Below are positions 24,208-37,494 of a DNA stretch of 64,000 nt, in pieces. Below the pieces are notes generated by a model. It was not told where the DNA came from, did not search any database, and saw nothing but the letters and a program-made list of their open reading frames with translations. The stretch covers positions 70,524 to 134,523 of the forward strand of contig VXAY01005820.1 in the NCBI GenBank assembly GCA_013399855.1, written 5' to 3'. Every line of letters starts with the position of its first letter. The stretch's first letter is position 1. A program made the position numbers and the translations under genes. The DNA comes from Oxyruncus cristatus (Eukaryota > Chordata > Aves > Passeriformes > Cotingidae).

Positions 24208-24656
24208 TGTTGTGGTTTAAGCCCAGATGGAAATTCAACCCCATGCAGACACTCCCCTTCCCCCACCCCTTCTAATGAGAGACAGAGACAAAAGGCAAAG
24301 ATTATGGGTTGGGATAACAATTTACTGGAAACAGCAGTGGCATAAGAAAACTAACAGTAACAGCAAGAATACTAATAACAGAGGGTGATTACAGGCAAAA
24401 TGCTCATGTAGCCCAACGATCTGACCCAGTGCCACACGGCTTCCTCAGAGTGAACAAAACGATGACTCCCGACCATGCCATGCCTACCATGCCCCCCTGC
24501 CCATCCTTCCAAGAAGTGAGAATCCCACAATTCTGCCCCCCATGGGTGACATGGGTGGTGTAGAATAATAACCTGGACATGCCCACATGGCTCCAGGCTC
24601 CAGCCCCTCATAGCTATGGCAAGAAAATCCACTCTGTCCTGGCCAAAACCAGGATA
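24208..24656 (+). mobile_element. Solo ERVL-type LTR
   Basis: Starts TGTTGTGGTTTAAGCCCAG and ends CCTGGCCAAAACCAGGATA, the characteristic ends of a common avian ERVL LTR family. The interior contains GGGTTGGGATAACAATTTAC, also usual for that family. Flanking 5-mers TAAGG (24203-24207) and AAAGG (24657-24661) match at four of five positions, consistent with an aged target duplication. Length 449 bp, no internal retroviral sequence beside it. Confidence 0.82.
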
Positions 24657-24661
24657 AAAGG

Positions 24662-27600
24662 GCAGCAACCAACAGCAAAGCCACTGAGATTGCCCTGCTC
24701 TAATCAAGGCCAACCATTCGTGATGGTCTCAGAATTATACTCAACAACAACTGGAAACAATAAGGTCACTGCATACCCTCCCCATCACTCACAGGGATCC
24801 ACCAGGGATGGCAGCAGCACTAGTAGGGCTGCAGATTTTCCCTCTGCTCCCTGGCCCTTCACTTCACACCAGAAATAAAGACAGGGAGAGTGACAGCTGC
24901 CACGTGAGACTGTTTGAAAAGTCAGGATATTACACAACTGCACAGCTAATTCAGGACAGGGATTCCCAAGCTAGTCTACATGCTTCTGCTCCTCAGTTCT
25001 TACATTACTTTGCTCCTCTAGACAGTAACCAGGCTCTCAGCTGAGTTTTGTTGCATCAGACACTGTCTGAGCTATCGTTTTATTAATAGCGCGATTACGG
25101 TATAAATATTTTATTCTGTGGTGTGTGTAGGAGGCTTCGTTATGCCTCAGTATCTTTGTGTGCACATCTTTTTTAAATACAGCTCTGTTAAGGCAAATGT
25201 GTCAGTTCCAGCTCTTTCAATATTTCTATTAATGCTCTCAGGATTTTCTCAAATGCTGATAATGATTAATTCCAGGCCAAATTATTCAATGAATAAAATT
25301 CACACAGAACATTATAATTATTCTTTAATAATGTCATACAAAAGGATGCAGTGAGAATCTAATGCATATGGGAATTAAGTCTTAAAAAAAAAAGTTGTCA
25401 TTTTCCTGCTTTATGCATGTATAACAAAACAGCACAGTCAGGATTCATTAGGTGTTCAGGACAGTATTTTCACATTTCAGTGTTTTACAGATAAACTTTT
25501 CCAGACAGCCATTCTGCTCTCCTGGATTTAGTAAGGAGAACAGATAACACGATGCATGGAAAGCAGCTGAACCCCTCATACTGTAAAAAATTAACCTGTA
25601 AAGGTGACAAAAACACCTCCTTATATCAAAACCTGTCATGGCAGACAAAGGATGAAATTAGAGTTAAAACAGGTAGCCACCACAGGCATGCATGGCTGTC
25701 AGTGACATGGGCTGTTTGCAAAAGCATTGCTTGTGGATGCTCATTCCCTTCCCGAACCTTTAGTCAAACTGGCTATATTACACTGACGGAGCTTTAGAGA
25801 GGCCTTAGACCCCCCCAGCTGCATGACAACGGAGAGTGTACCAAACACCCAACACAGCCAATCTCTGCTACCAAAAGGAGACAGAGGGTTCTAATGATAT
25901 GAGAAAAATACCCACATGGTGCAGAAAAGAGCACGGGTAAAAAAAAGCAAATTTTCAGAACGTTGGTGAAATTGTAGTTTGAAGAATTTTTCCTCTAATC
26001 AAACATAAAGAGGAATAGCTGGATTGACCCAATCCTGCCTCTACAAGCCATATAGGATACCCAGGGAAGGAAACATTTTGCCTTTTTTTCCACATTTCAG
26101 TCCCAATTTATGATTATCACATAGGAAGCCATTTCAAGAAGCTTTCCTGGGAAAAAAACCCCATCTATCTCAGCACAGCACACAGGCTTGCCAAAAATCA
26201 AGATCAATTTTAATCTTAAGTGAAGCTCTCACCTCCCTGGTCTTATTTTAGAAAATGGACAGGATTAAATCCTGCCCTTGGCTGGCATCTGGAAGGCACG
26301 GCAGGCTGTGTGACATCTGGAAGGCACGGCAGACTGGAGTGGTGCACCTACCGAGAGATGCAGGGACACTGCCCCACGCTCCTTCAGGGACAACTTTGAG
26401 CTCGGCCATCACATCTGACCTGCAGATTTTGCCATTAATTTTTAAAAATACATGGCAGCGTTAGTAGGTCAGTTGACCTTACTTTCTGAATTCTAATTAT
26501 AATGAGGGAAAAATCATCAAGACAAAGGCAAGATTGAGAGGAAAAATGAGAATTCTGCCTGAAGACAAACCATCTTGCAAACTTCCGCATGCAATGTGTC
26601 AGTTTCCATCCATGCGTGCTGGAAGCCGAAGGAGCTGCTATCTGTAGCATTAAGACACGAGTTCATTCTAGTCACTGGCCATGGCTGCCTCTGTTTTCAG
26701 CCCTGGCTGTGGTGCTGGGTGTCAGCTCCACTGCTCTCCTGCCATTCTCCTATAGCCATGGGGAGGTGCAGCAAGCAGCAGCCTGCAGGCTCAGCCCACC
26801 ATATGACAGCTCCGTCCCAGCCCCCAGGTGAGGTAACTGCAGCTTAGCACTTGGGCAGCAGGGCAGCAGGCAACTCCCCCCTACCACCATCCCTGCTGTG
26901 CACATCCTGGGGTCATGAGGGGCAGGACCTTCACTCAGCTGTCCAGTTATTTTCCAAGGTCTCCTCCATTCTTGAGAGGGATGTCTATACCAGGTATTCA
27001 AACCTACCTCGTTCAAAAGTTTGATGAGAACCAAGATTGTGTCTACAATGTCACCAATAAGAGCAGCACAACTGGAGCCTGAAGCAAAGCTTCCAGACCT
27101 ACTGCAACTCCCACTGATTAAATTTCATCAGAGAATTCAAAACCCTTCTTGAACGAATCAAATCTTACACTTGATCACTGCTCTCTAAAGTAGCAGCTTT
27201 AGCCAATATCATGTCAGATAATGTACACTGAGAGCTCTGGAAAGATCACATATTAATGGAAGAAACACTACATTGGTTTTGAAGCAGCATTTCGAAAGAC
27301 ATATCTTGTGTCTGAAGGCAGCCTGTGCCAGATATCTGTCACAGCTCCAGACAAGGCATTTAAGAAATGGAGACACAATATGCTGTTTGACATGTAGGCT
27401 GTGCTGAAAGCTGCCTCGTTTGTCTCGTGTATGGAAGCATTCTTTCTCTTACACTCTATTAAAGTTGCTGAGTAAGAAAACTGTTTCAGACTAATTCAGC
27501 GGTGAGTTTTTACTTTCTCTTTTCTCTTTTGAGAAATTAGAGCCATAAATTCAGCTATGCAGAAGATACTGAAATATGCCTTCTGCAGCCCAGCAGGTCA

Positions 27601-29028
27601 CCAAAATTCATATCTTGGGCTCACCTACCACACAGTAATTGCACCATCATGGCCCTGAGCAGTTTTCAGCAAAACTGAAGCCAAGAAGCTGATCCTGTAC
27701 ATCTGTGGGAATGATAAGATTGCATTCACAGGGCTGCTAGAGATGACTTGTAGAGACAGATTAAAAAAATAATTATAACTTGACTCAGAAAAAGGGGTTA
27801 AATGTCCTTTACATTTAAAGGGCATAAATATCAAGGAGGGAGAGGAATTGCTGTGGAAGTTTACAAAGCATAACTGAAAATAATGGTATGAAGTAGTGCC
27901 AGAGGAAAGTGCAGGTCTGATCATGATTTTCATATGCAGGCAAGGCTTACACTTAGACCCCCAGAATCTTGCTGCTGGAGTACTCTGTATCTGAGTTAAC
28001 AAAGATTTCCTGAAATACTGGCTGAAATTGGCTCTCACAGATGAAGAGCACCAACAATGCATTTCACTGAGATCGTTCGCTCTCAGAGCAGTTTCAAAGG
28101 GCTGACTCACTCCTTGTCTTGTCCCAGGCTGTGCTGGACGTGCTTTGAAATATGGAAGTGCCAGTGGAAACTCTTGCTCTCCTGCAGATGCCTGACCAGA
28201 AACCCAGGGAAATGAAAGCCCTCGTTCCATGCAAGACATGTCAACACCCATCTCTGCAGCAGGGGAAATCTCAAGGTGCTGTTTGAGCTTTGTCAGTACA
28301 GACCAGTGGATGACACGAGGGCCTGATAACAGTGATGCCCTGGTCTCTGTGAACATTGAATGACAACTGTGCAAACATGGTAACTAACCATAGTTTACAT
28401 GTATTTTACAGAGGAACTGTGGTTGGGAGGACACCTGCAAGAAGACACAGAAAGCCAAAGGGATGTTGAGCCCCAGGTCCACTGAGGTACCCAGTTTTCA
28501 GGCTCACTATTTCCCACAAGGGGCAACAATGTAATGTTATTAAATTTCCTAGAATTCCTCGTGAACAAAGAAATGTTCACTCGAAAAACAACAGCATTTA
28601 TTGATTCACAACAGACAACAGAAACAGAAAGGTTTATAAAGACAAGGTGACAGGAAAGGGGAAACAACCAAATTTAATTTTCTCATCTCCAAAAGCAAAT
28701 TCAACAGGCTTTAGAGAGCTGGCAAACTTCCATCCATTGTGTAACCCAAAAACAATCAATATAGGAGATGGAATTGCTTTTCCAGCTTTGCTTTTATGCC
28801 ATACAGTTTTTCTTCGTGATACATTTACCTTTTAACTCCCCCACTCCTTCATGCATTGATTAATCCTTAACTAATTAAAAAGAAAATTCCACTTTCTCCT
28901 CCCAAAGCATTAGTTGGCCTCAACACTCTAGAGGTGGTAATAACTTTCTGGTAGGCCAAGTGCCACTCCATGGTCCTGACTAAATTATTAACAGGCTGTA
29001 AACTCAGAGTTAAAATATACTTCTGAGT
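24662..29028. other. Gene-free stretch
   Basis: Includes a 28-bp-period tandem duplication at 26286-26332. A minus-strand frame open from 28374 to 27625 (first ATG 28353, about 242 codons) has no recognised domain. Within it, a segment of about 140 nt near 28250-28112 is bounded by a good acceptor (TTTCCCCTGCTGCAG) and a strong donor (AAGGA|GTGAGT) and reads MGVDMSCMERGLSFPWVSG. It could be an upstream exon of the gene at 18.7-20.8 kb or coincidence. Confidence 0.35.
26286..26332. repeat. Two-copy tandem duplication, 28-bp period
   Basis: CATCTGGAAGGCACGGCAG occurs at 26286-26304 and again at 26314-26332. Confidence 0.95.
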
Positions 29029-29038
29029 ATTGTGAGCC

Positions 29039-29076
29039 CCCCTAATCTTCGTTCGCGAAGCCTAGCCATGATGATG
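29039..29076 (+). mobile_element. 38-bp RTE-like tail insertion with target duplication
   Basis: The insert carries CTAATCTTCGTTCGCGAAGC and ends CCATGATGATG, the same terminal motif as the RTE-like LINE at 11437-11720. It is flanked by perfect direct repeats ATTGTGAGCC at 29029-29038 and 29077-29086. This is the signature of a target-primed insertion that stopped after about 38 nt, so it is a complete, extremely 5' truncated event and not an eroded fragment. Confidence 0.82.
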
Positions 29077-29086
29077 ATTGTGAGCC

Positions 29087-31697
29087 AAAGATTAATACTT
29101 CCATACATTGTGCTTGTATTTAGGAGACTTATCAACAAATAAACTTTACTGAAGAATGTAGATAATGCATAGGACTTACTGATGCTTCTCAGCTCAGATC
29201 AAATCCAACACAAAACAATTGCTTTGGGGCAACCATCTCTGAGGGATACAGAGACAGACATCCAGAAGACGTAGAAAAACTATACAGAATTAGGAAATCA
29301 TGTTTTGGTGTGATGAGTTCATTAAGGGGCAATTTATTCACCTGCTAGACTATTTATGGCTCTAACAAACAAGGAGAGGTGAAATATCATGGACCTTACA
29401 TAGTGAAAATTTATGAAGATCTGCACACTGGGATAATATTGAGAAATTGCTACAGGAAGAAACAAGTTACTGATAAGAAACTGGAACACAGAAAATGCAA
29501 TACACTGCCATGGGACAGGACAGATACATCCTTTCTTAAGGCCATTCTGCTTAAGAAGAAAAAAATGTAAATTATTTGAATTGTGGGGCTGAAGTCAGCT
29601 GGGAGCCAGTTGAAAGCAGGCAAAAGAAGCTGGTGTTGTACGTACATGAGTCTATCTGGAATAGAAAAATCTACCTGTTGTCTGGAGACTTCACAGACAG
29701 GCTGCCTTACAGCCACACTTCCCAGCCACAAAACACAACACTTTGCTTGGTATAAAATATTTCTCTTCACTGTCAAACATCTTCCCAATAGCAAAATGTT
29801 GGTAATGCAGACACTCCTTATAGCTTTAGTGGCATCAGGGAATGTGTAGCTATGCTCAGTTTTTTCAGGAAATAACAGGACTGAAGTAGAAAGCAGGTGG
29901 ACAGTGATCTTAAAGTTTTCAAACATCACAGTTACATATATCTGTTGGTTGTATGGATGTTGCCAATCTTTTGGCATACAGGAGACAGTCCTTGTGATAG
30001 GACTAAAGTTCTGTAAAATCTGAACTAAGCTTGAGAAGGCTACAGATACTTGCAATTTTACATTACCACAAACACCAGAAAAAGGGCTTCAGAACTAACC
30101 AAATTTGTCTGTGGGTTTGACAAGAACTGAGCTGGGCCCATGTTCATGATATGGCACTTAAAACACATCTGTGCACTAGTAAGACATTTAAAAGCCTGTG
30201 TAGTCCTCAATATATACATGGCTACTGAGCATTCAACTTTCACCTCAGGAAAGAAAATGTTTGAAGAATACATGGCAAAATGGGATTTCAATAAAAAGCT
30301 TCAATCTTTACATAAATTACTTTACAGAAATCTTAAGACATGCTCTGTCTTTCAGACACTTACTGCCAGACCCATATGGCAGGCTTCAGAAATGGGTGGG
30401 TTATCCAGAACACCTGATGCTGTACCACTTTCCATCATTGGTACAAGCATCAGCAGTACAGAGAAACAAGAAATTCAGGGAGAATTCTCCCATCAGGATT
30501 TTTTCTGACTCGAGGGAGCTTTTTTTAAGGGAAAATGAAAAGTGAGAAGTAATGCAAAATGAATCTTCACAAATAATCAAAAAGGCCCTGTTCTCCTCCA
30601 CAGCCTGTTTCACAATGAATTTAAGTAGTTTAACTCCACTAAACATCCCTACTTTCAGGGGGTGAGTCATTTAACTCCAGGTAAAAGTTTTGTTTCAGGG
30701 GCAATAAGCCTTTTTCTCAGCCAATGCAGTGCAGAAAAACAGGAGCAACCTGAGGTTTCTTCTGTGTTTTTACTAGAGTTGATCTCTTTATATTTCAACT
30801 TAAGGCTGAAACATTTCTGCTGCTCATACCAAATCCATGAAAGTAATATCAGTATGATTGTTCACCTAGAAAGTCTTTGGGGAATTGTCATAGGTTTAGC
30901 CCCTGTGCTTTCTGCACAGTGTTTATCAACCTATAAATTGACTGGCATTTCAAGGGCCAGAGTAGCTGAGCCTGCTTAGAGGAGATTTAAGGCACTCTGT
31001 TCTTCAGCATTTTCCATCATATCTGTGCTTCCAAGACCATGCCACTCAAATATATAAATCTATGGTAGGAAAAGCATGGCATTCTGCCTCTATGCTAAAG
31101 GTGAGCAAACAGTTCCATCAATTAAACAGAGAAGTCATATTTCAATTCCTTCAAACCTCAGAGAAACTTTAATACCTGAATATGAGCACAATCAGTTCCC
31201 TGGCCCCTGGATATCTGGAGAACTGTGGCAAGGGAAAGAGTGCAATAAATGGAACTATAGTTAAACTACCATCGCTGCTTTATCAGAGACAACGAGTGCC
31301 ATTTGGGTTTTAGAACTACAGGGTTTAAAGAAAAATAAGCCTAGTTTTAATCTTACGACTTTTGTTTTCTTCCCCTCGCAATCATATTAGCAATTTCTGT
31401 TGCACAAGTGTCTAGCATACTCAGTTACTCATTAGAAATACCTTTTAGGTCACATCACACTCCATGGAATGTCTTGCATTGTTCTGTGCCAATTAAGAGG
31501 CAAGACAGAAACTGAAAGTACGCCTGCACAGTTCCTCCACTAATCCCAACACCCCAAACAAACACATTTAAGACTATGTTCAAAAACGCACTTTTACATG
31601 TGTTACATTCTGTAGTCCATTCCCTCAAGAACAGCGCAGAGATCTCGCACAATGAGAATTCTCTTTGTGGATAAACACAGCACAGCCTTTCACAAAA
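29087..31697. other. Stretch with weak coding-like signals only
   Basis: A plus-strand frame at 29349-29570 contains GEVKYHGPYIVKIYED, resembling the GPY/F motif at the C-terminus of some retroviral and Metaviridae integrases. A second frame at 30140-30508 includes GKKMFEEYMAKWDFNKK after an acceptor-like CTTTCACCTCAG. Neither is enough to call a gene. Confidence 0.3.
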
Positions 31698-31766
31698 TGA
31701 CAGAAACATAGAATGGTTTGCATTGGAAAGGATTTTAAAGATCATCTAGTTCTAACCCCCCCACCA
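31698..31766 (-). mobile_element. CR1 LINE 3' tail
   Basis: Reads as the complement of a CR1 3' end: ACATAGAATGGTTTGCATTG, then AAAGATCATCTAGTTCTAAC and CCCCCC. About 70 bp. Confidence 0.88.
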
Positions 31767-34700
31767 CGAAAAAATACTACAAATGTTATACATATAAATA
31801 TTATAAATATTGGCTTGATATTAAATGTAAGAAATGTACTAATTTCTCATTCTAAAATTACAAATATCTCAAAAGTACAAATGCTCTCCACCCCTTCTCT
31901 CTGCTGAATTTCCTTATTGTTTTTCTACTTGTGCTATCCCAATAACCTCCCCAATCAAAAGTCTAATCACAAGCCTCTCCTTCCTACATTTTCCAGGAAC
32001 AATAGGCTCTGTCTTGTTCCTCTTCTCTACTAAAATAATGGCAAGGAGGATTTTGACATAAATATGAAGGTATAAATCACAAACTGTTGTTTGTTTGGCT
32101 GTTGTAGTCCATTTCAGAGCACAATACTGCAAGTGATCCTCCGAGCACAGCCCAGCAGCTGAGCTGCAGGAGATGTTTCCCGTAACACTTGTCTTTCATA
32201 GGAAGAACTCCCAGTTCCCAGTGCTCCTTGTTTCACAGCAGACCAAGGTCTACATCGAGAGTGCAGCTTTCTATAGACACCACACAAACTAGTCTTTACT
32301 AAAGGGAACTGCGGTCCTCGTCTGCTGGGGGTTAGGATTAATTTTATTTTAAGGTAGAATATTTTTCTTTGTATATGATCATTAGCCCGAGGGCAACAAA
32401 GGCATACTGCTCCTTATGTGAGGCTTACAGAAGAGGTACTTCGTAAAAATGAAATCCTAAAACCTTATGAAATCTTCCATAGTGCTGTGTTCTGAGATAC
32501 GCCAGGGCAGATGCTGGCTATATGTGGACAGCATTTTCAAACCATTCCCTTTTAACTTCTCTCCTAAACCCCCAGCATCATTTCTGCAGCCAGTGGAAGG
32601 ATCATATGAGCTAAATATTAATTTTGGCTTAAGTGGAACTACGGTAAGTTATTTTTCGTATGTTTCTGTAATTTGCAGCTCCTTTCCAAAATGCTGCTTT
32701 TAACTTGGGCTACAGTGGATATTGATTTTTAAGGTTTTATTTTTTATTTGGCAGTATCCATATTCACATCTACTTACCCTTGAAAGAGGCATTTATACAT
32801 TTCAAACAGAAATGCCGAAATACAAACCTGCTTTTCATAGCAATCAGACACGATGGATGGTATTTTCACATTCAACTCTTCTTCCATTAATAGTTCCAGA
32901 GTTCCTTAAAATACACTACACAGCTTTGTTACGCTACAGCATATTTATTCTGTTGATAATGTGCAGTGTGCCTGTTTCAGAGCGATGCTTATTGCCCTTG
33001 GAAGCAATGAATAAATTGTTTAAGGAGTGTGGAAACAGTTCCTTGTGCAGAACTCCCCAAGCCAAGGTTGATGAGAGGTCTAAGGAATGTGGAAGGGAAA
33101 TACCTTTACCTAAAAACGCAAGAAGTATCCCATGCCATGACAGAGTCAATGGTATATGCATGCGTTAGAGGCTGATAATTCGTGGGGAGGAAAAGAATCT
33201 GCTCAGCCAACTGGAAACCAAACTGATTTCAAAAGCCAAAAATGGAAAGTTGGAATCAAAAGGCTTCAAAAGGATCAACCTTAAAGTGGATCAGGTTCTA
33301 TGGTGAATGAGTTATTCTATAGAAAGTGCAGGATGCAAGTTGAGATATAAAACTGGTATCCAGAAGGTGTTCAAAAGTGGATGTGAACACGTATTGAGGC
33401 TGTTACATCTAGGATGTCCAAAGAGATGGGTAAACATGACCAAAGCAATTGTGATCTCTCAGGAGAAAAAATTACAGTCAGAGAGAGAAATATAGCATAT
33501 GTGAATCTAGTAACACGTTCTGCTAACCTCAAATCTCAGCTTCACTCCAGAAGGGAGGCACTTGCTAGCATGGAAAATACTTCCTTGATATTTCATTCTC
33601 AAAAGGGTAGTGGTGATACAGTTGTAAAGAACATATGGCTCCTTTTCTCAGTTGATAAAAACCTTCTTAACATCAGTCAACAGAAGGGGAAAGGGAAAAG
33701 AGAAAGGAAAAGGAGAAAGGAAAAGGAAAAAGGAAAGGGGAAAAGCCAAGCGTATGAAGTTTCCTAGTATTCATATAACATTTTGCTGACTGATCTGAAT
33801 AGTAATCGAAATGAGATAACCAAATGCATAAAAGTTAGAGTGGTTCAGAACTAATCAGTTAATTTGAGGACAGTCACTAGCTTTTATAGTGTCTAGTTGA
33901 AATATGAAAAAAAATTGCATTTGGATAGTGAACATTTTTAAAATACACACATGACTCTGAGGGAACATGTATTATGTACCACAACAGCATTGGTCTTAAT
34001 GTTGATACTACAACATTGGTGTACAGAAATATTGCTGAAAGATTTTTGTTACTGGTACATGCGCAGGAATCATAGATTAGGACAACAGAGTCTTTCACAG
34101 ACTTCTAAAGAAGTCACAGTTTTATTTACACTGACAACACTAGGATTTGACAGGAGATGAATATAATTGCTCCTGGAGATAACTGGAGAAGAAAAAAGAG
34201 GAAGAAATGTTGAAAAGAAATAATTTTCAACTCTGACACAATAAAGACGACACTGTCTCAGTGGATCCTGCTCATTCCAATGCTGGGAAGCTTGCAAAAG
34301 AAAGAGGTTTCTTACTTCAAGCAGGAGTCTGACAGAGCATGGGTTAGGGGGGCATGCCAGTCCAACAGCAGCACTTTACTGACTTCTAGCAAGGTCCTAC
34401 TGCCAGGTGATTAATAAAAGATAATTATTTCTGAAGAGTTGACCAAGTAAGCTTTTCAGAGTATGACCTGTTAACTCAGCCCTACTCAAGAGGAGGCACT
34501 GAAATACTGTATCTGGCAATCTCTTATAACTAGAGAACCCCTTTAAATGATCAATGAAAAATAGTATAAAAGCTGTATTAGCCTTTACAATGTCAATAAC
34601 CTGAATATTTCATATCATCCCCACCCAGTCTTGGTTTAAGGATGGACCAGAGAAACAGCAGCCTGCATTACAGTTCCCAGTGCATGCATTTGTTCTGTTA

Positions 34701-36437
34701 ACATTCAGAGTTAACATAAAGATCCCATTGTGTCTGCATAGCCATAGCATTCTGCAATTACACTATCCATTCCATTTTGATTTTCATTTAAAGTATTAGA
34801 GCTCAAAAATAAACACAACACTCTGACCTTGTTAACAGGCTGAGACAACTTGAAGAAGGCTTAGTTTGGTCACTCACATTTCCAAACTGCACAGTTCAGA
34901 CAGACCAATCCAGACTTACCTGCAAGAAAACAACATACAAATTTGGGGTTACAACTTCAAACTTAACAAAAATCTCTCAAATTATTTAACTGTACGTTTT
35001 TTCCAGCCCTTAAATAATTAAGAGTGGGTTTTTTTTCATCCAGATAATTTAATTACAAAAGGTTGCACTGCCAAAGGGCAAAACATACCTATTGCATTTC
35101 TTCTTATTACAAAGTACTGTTTTGTGTGCTCATTGAGTCTTGTCCCCAGCTTTCCCTTCTCCTGCTGCTTTACAATGCAACAGAGTATTTCTGCATTGTT
35201 TGAAGAAACGTGACTGAGCGCAAGGCTGAGCATATTGAGAAAGATGGGGTTTGTACACTTTTCACTAACTTTTGAAATAGAAGAAAGATCAAAAGCCAAC
35301 AGCCACAAGGAGAACTTCTGTTTCTACCATGGAAGCAAGTACTTGGATCTCAAACTATTGAGTGAAGTCAGGTGAGCTTTTAAACCAATGTCCTCACATC
35401 AGTCTCCCAGCAGTTTTCTTTACCAAATGAGATTTGGGTGAAAAACATTGGAATGAAACATCTTTTCCATTTGCCAAAGCACGGTAAGTTCCTTAACGGT
35501 GTTTTAATAAGCATCATGAGAAGAGCCTCTCTCACGCTGGGTGGCAGGCTGCCATTCCAACTCAAATAAACCACCTCAGTATTTATAATATTCACAGATT
35601 TCTAACCCCCCTGGCTGCCCAGTGCACAAAGATGACTTAGACCCCACAGCACAGGATGTTCCTGCACCAATCCCCGGGCCAGTAATGCCATGAATGGCTG
35701 TCCCACTCCACACTATGGGTGACAGTCCCACACACAGGGTCTCCACTCTACACTACAGCTGATACTATGAAGTGGGGGCATAAACTGATAAGCAATTTAC
35801 TAACAAAGGAAAGTCTGCAGAAGCCCATGATACCTGACATTAGTTTGTCCATATTCCATTGAAAATATTGTTTCACATCATTGCCTTGTGCACTTCCAGG
35901 GTATTTTTCTATTATTAAATTCTACAGAAATTATAAGATTCAGCATGCCACTTACTTGCCAAGAAGTGTGACAACTACAGAGAAGACAGTCTTTTGATTA
36001 TTTTTCTTATAATATAAAAAATAAATATTATCTGCCATTTTCTGAAAAGGAGAATGTAAACATTATATTATTCAAGAGTAATTTAAAGGCCTTTCTGAAA
36101 AGCAAATGTAAATATTACAACCTCAAGAAAAATTTTATGGCATCTCCCTGGCCATGAGCTTTTCCTCAAGTTCTTGCTGTGTAACTTCTCACCTGCTTTC
36201 ACAGCATGTGTGTGAGGCCATATAAGAGCAGGAATCTTTACAGAGGAGATACACACATATATAGACACAATAGCATGAAAAATAGATAACTTCCTTCACT
36301 GCTCTACAGAACCTGGTTCTCAGAGGCTCTGCCAATGTTATCGAGACAAAAACTGAGCAATAACTATGCCCTAGTAGGAGGATGGAAGATAGAATAATCT
36401 TTTGACCGGATGGACATTAAATTCTGAACATGCCTCC
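31767..36437. other. Gene-free stretch
   Basis: Only a purine-rich tract at 33685-33747 is notable. Frames at 32722-33168 and 33414-33767 are not protein-like. Confidence 0.4.
33685..33747. repeat. Purine-rich (GGAAA)n-like tract
   Basis: About 60 bases of almost pure A and G made from GAAAGG/GGAAAA units. Confidence 0.9.
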
Positions 36438-36902
36438 ATCTCTGGGGTCCCCAGCACAGGAAGGACATCAACCTGTGGAGCAAGTCCAGAGGATCAGAGG
36501 GACAGAGCAGCTCTGCTTGAGAATTTGCATTGTTCAACCTGGAGAAGAGAAGCTTCAGGGTAACCTAATTGTGGCCTTTCAGTATCTGAAGGAGCCAACA
36601 TCAAAGATGGAGAGAGACTACAAGAGCATGTAGTGACAGGACCAGAGAGGAATGGCTTCACTGAGAGAGGGCAGGGTTAGATATTAGGAAGAAATTCTTT
36701 ATTATGAAAGTAGTGAGGCCCAGGCACATGTTGCCCAGAGAAGCTGTGGCTGACCAATCCCTGGAAGTGTTCAAGGCCAGGTTGGATGGGGCTTGGAAAA
36801 ACCTGGGATAGTGGAAGGTGTCCCTGCCCATGGCAGGGGGTTGGAACAAGATGATCCTTAAGGTCTCTACCAACTCAAGCCATCCTATGATTCTATGATT
36901 AT
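36438..36902 (+). mobile_element. CR1 LINE 3' fragment
   Basis: Contains CCCAGCACAGGAAGGACATC, TTCAACCTGGAGAAGAGAAG, TTAGATATTAGGAAGAAATT, TGGAAGTGTTCAAGGCCAGG and the terminal CCTATGATTCTATGATT. About 465 bp, 5' truncated, non-coding. Confidence 0.94.
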
Positions 36903-37494
36903 GAAAAGGACATCTGGATCAGCTGTTATGAAAAATGAAATATATCTAGAGATTATTCAGAATTCATAATTCAGAAGGCACTGGAAATGCTTCCCTAATG
37001 TGATACAAAACTTCCTTACCAATTAGTTAATGAGATACTGAAGGACTTCAGATTAAAACACAGTAGTTTCTATATTCTCAGCCAATAAAATTATGTTTGT
37101 ATGCTATCAGAAGTGTCCTAAATAATCAGTCTCTCAGAGCTGCCAAATCCAGCTGAAAATGCTACACACTACCACACAGGAACTCCATATCCTTGAGGTC
37201 TGAGCATCTGCAGTAGGACAGGAGCAGCTGGAAGGGAAATGTCTCCTTTGCTGCTGAGCACTGAACTCCCCCAGTGTGAGGAAGCACTGACCAGCACTGA
37301 CTGGCCATATGCTTCTGACATGGTTTGGGCCACTCTAACTTACCAAAACCATCTCAGTGCTCCACCCATGATGAGTACAGCACTGCCTTGTCTTGAGAGC
37401 TGTACTGAGCCAGCCAGCTCAGGGATGGATGAAAGGTGACAGATAAATTTATCTATTTGTTTGCCCTCCCCATCGATCGAGTTAAATTAATCCA

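Noticed and set aside
29450..30055. 201-codon minus-strand ORF
   Set aside because: Composition is rich in F, L, S and C with no motif or matching splice sites; most likely chance.
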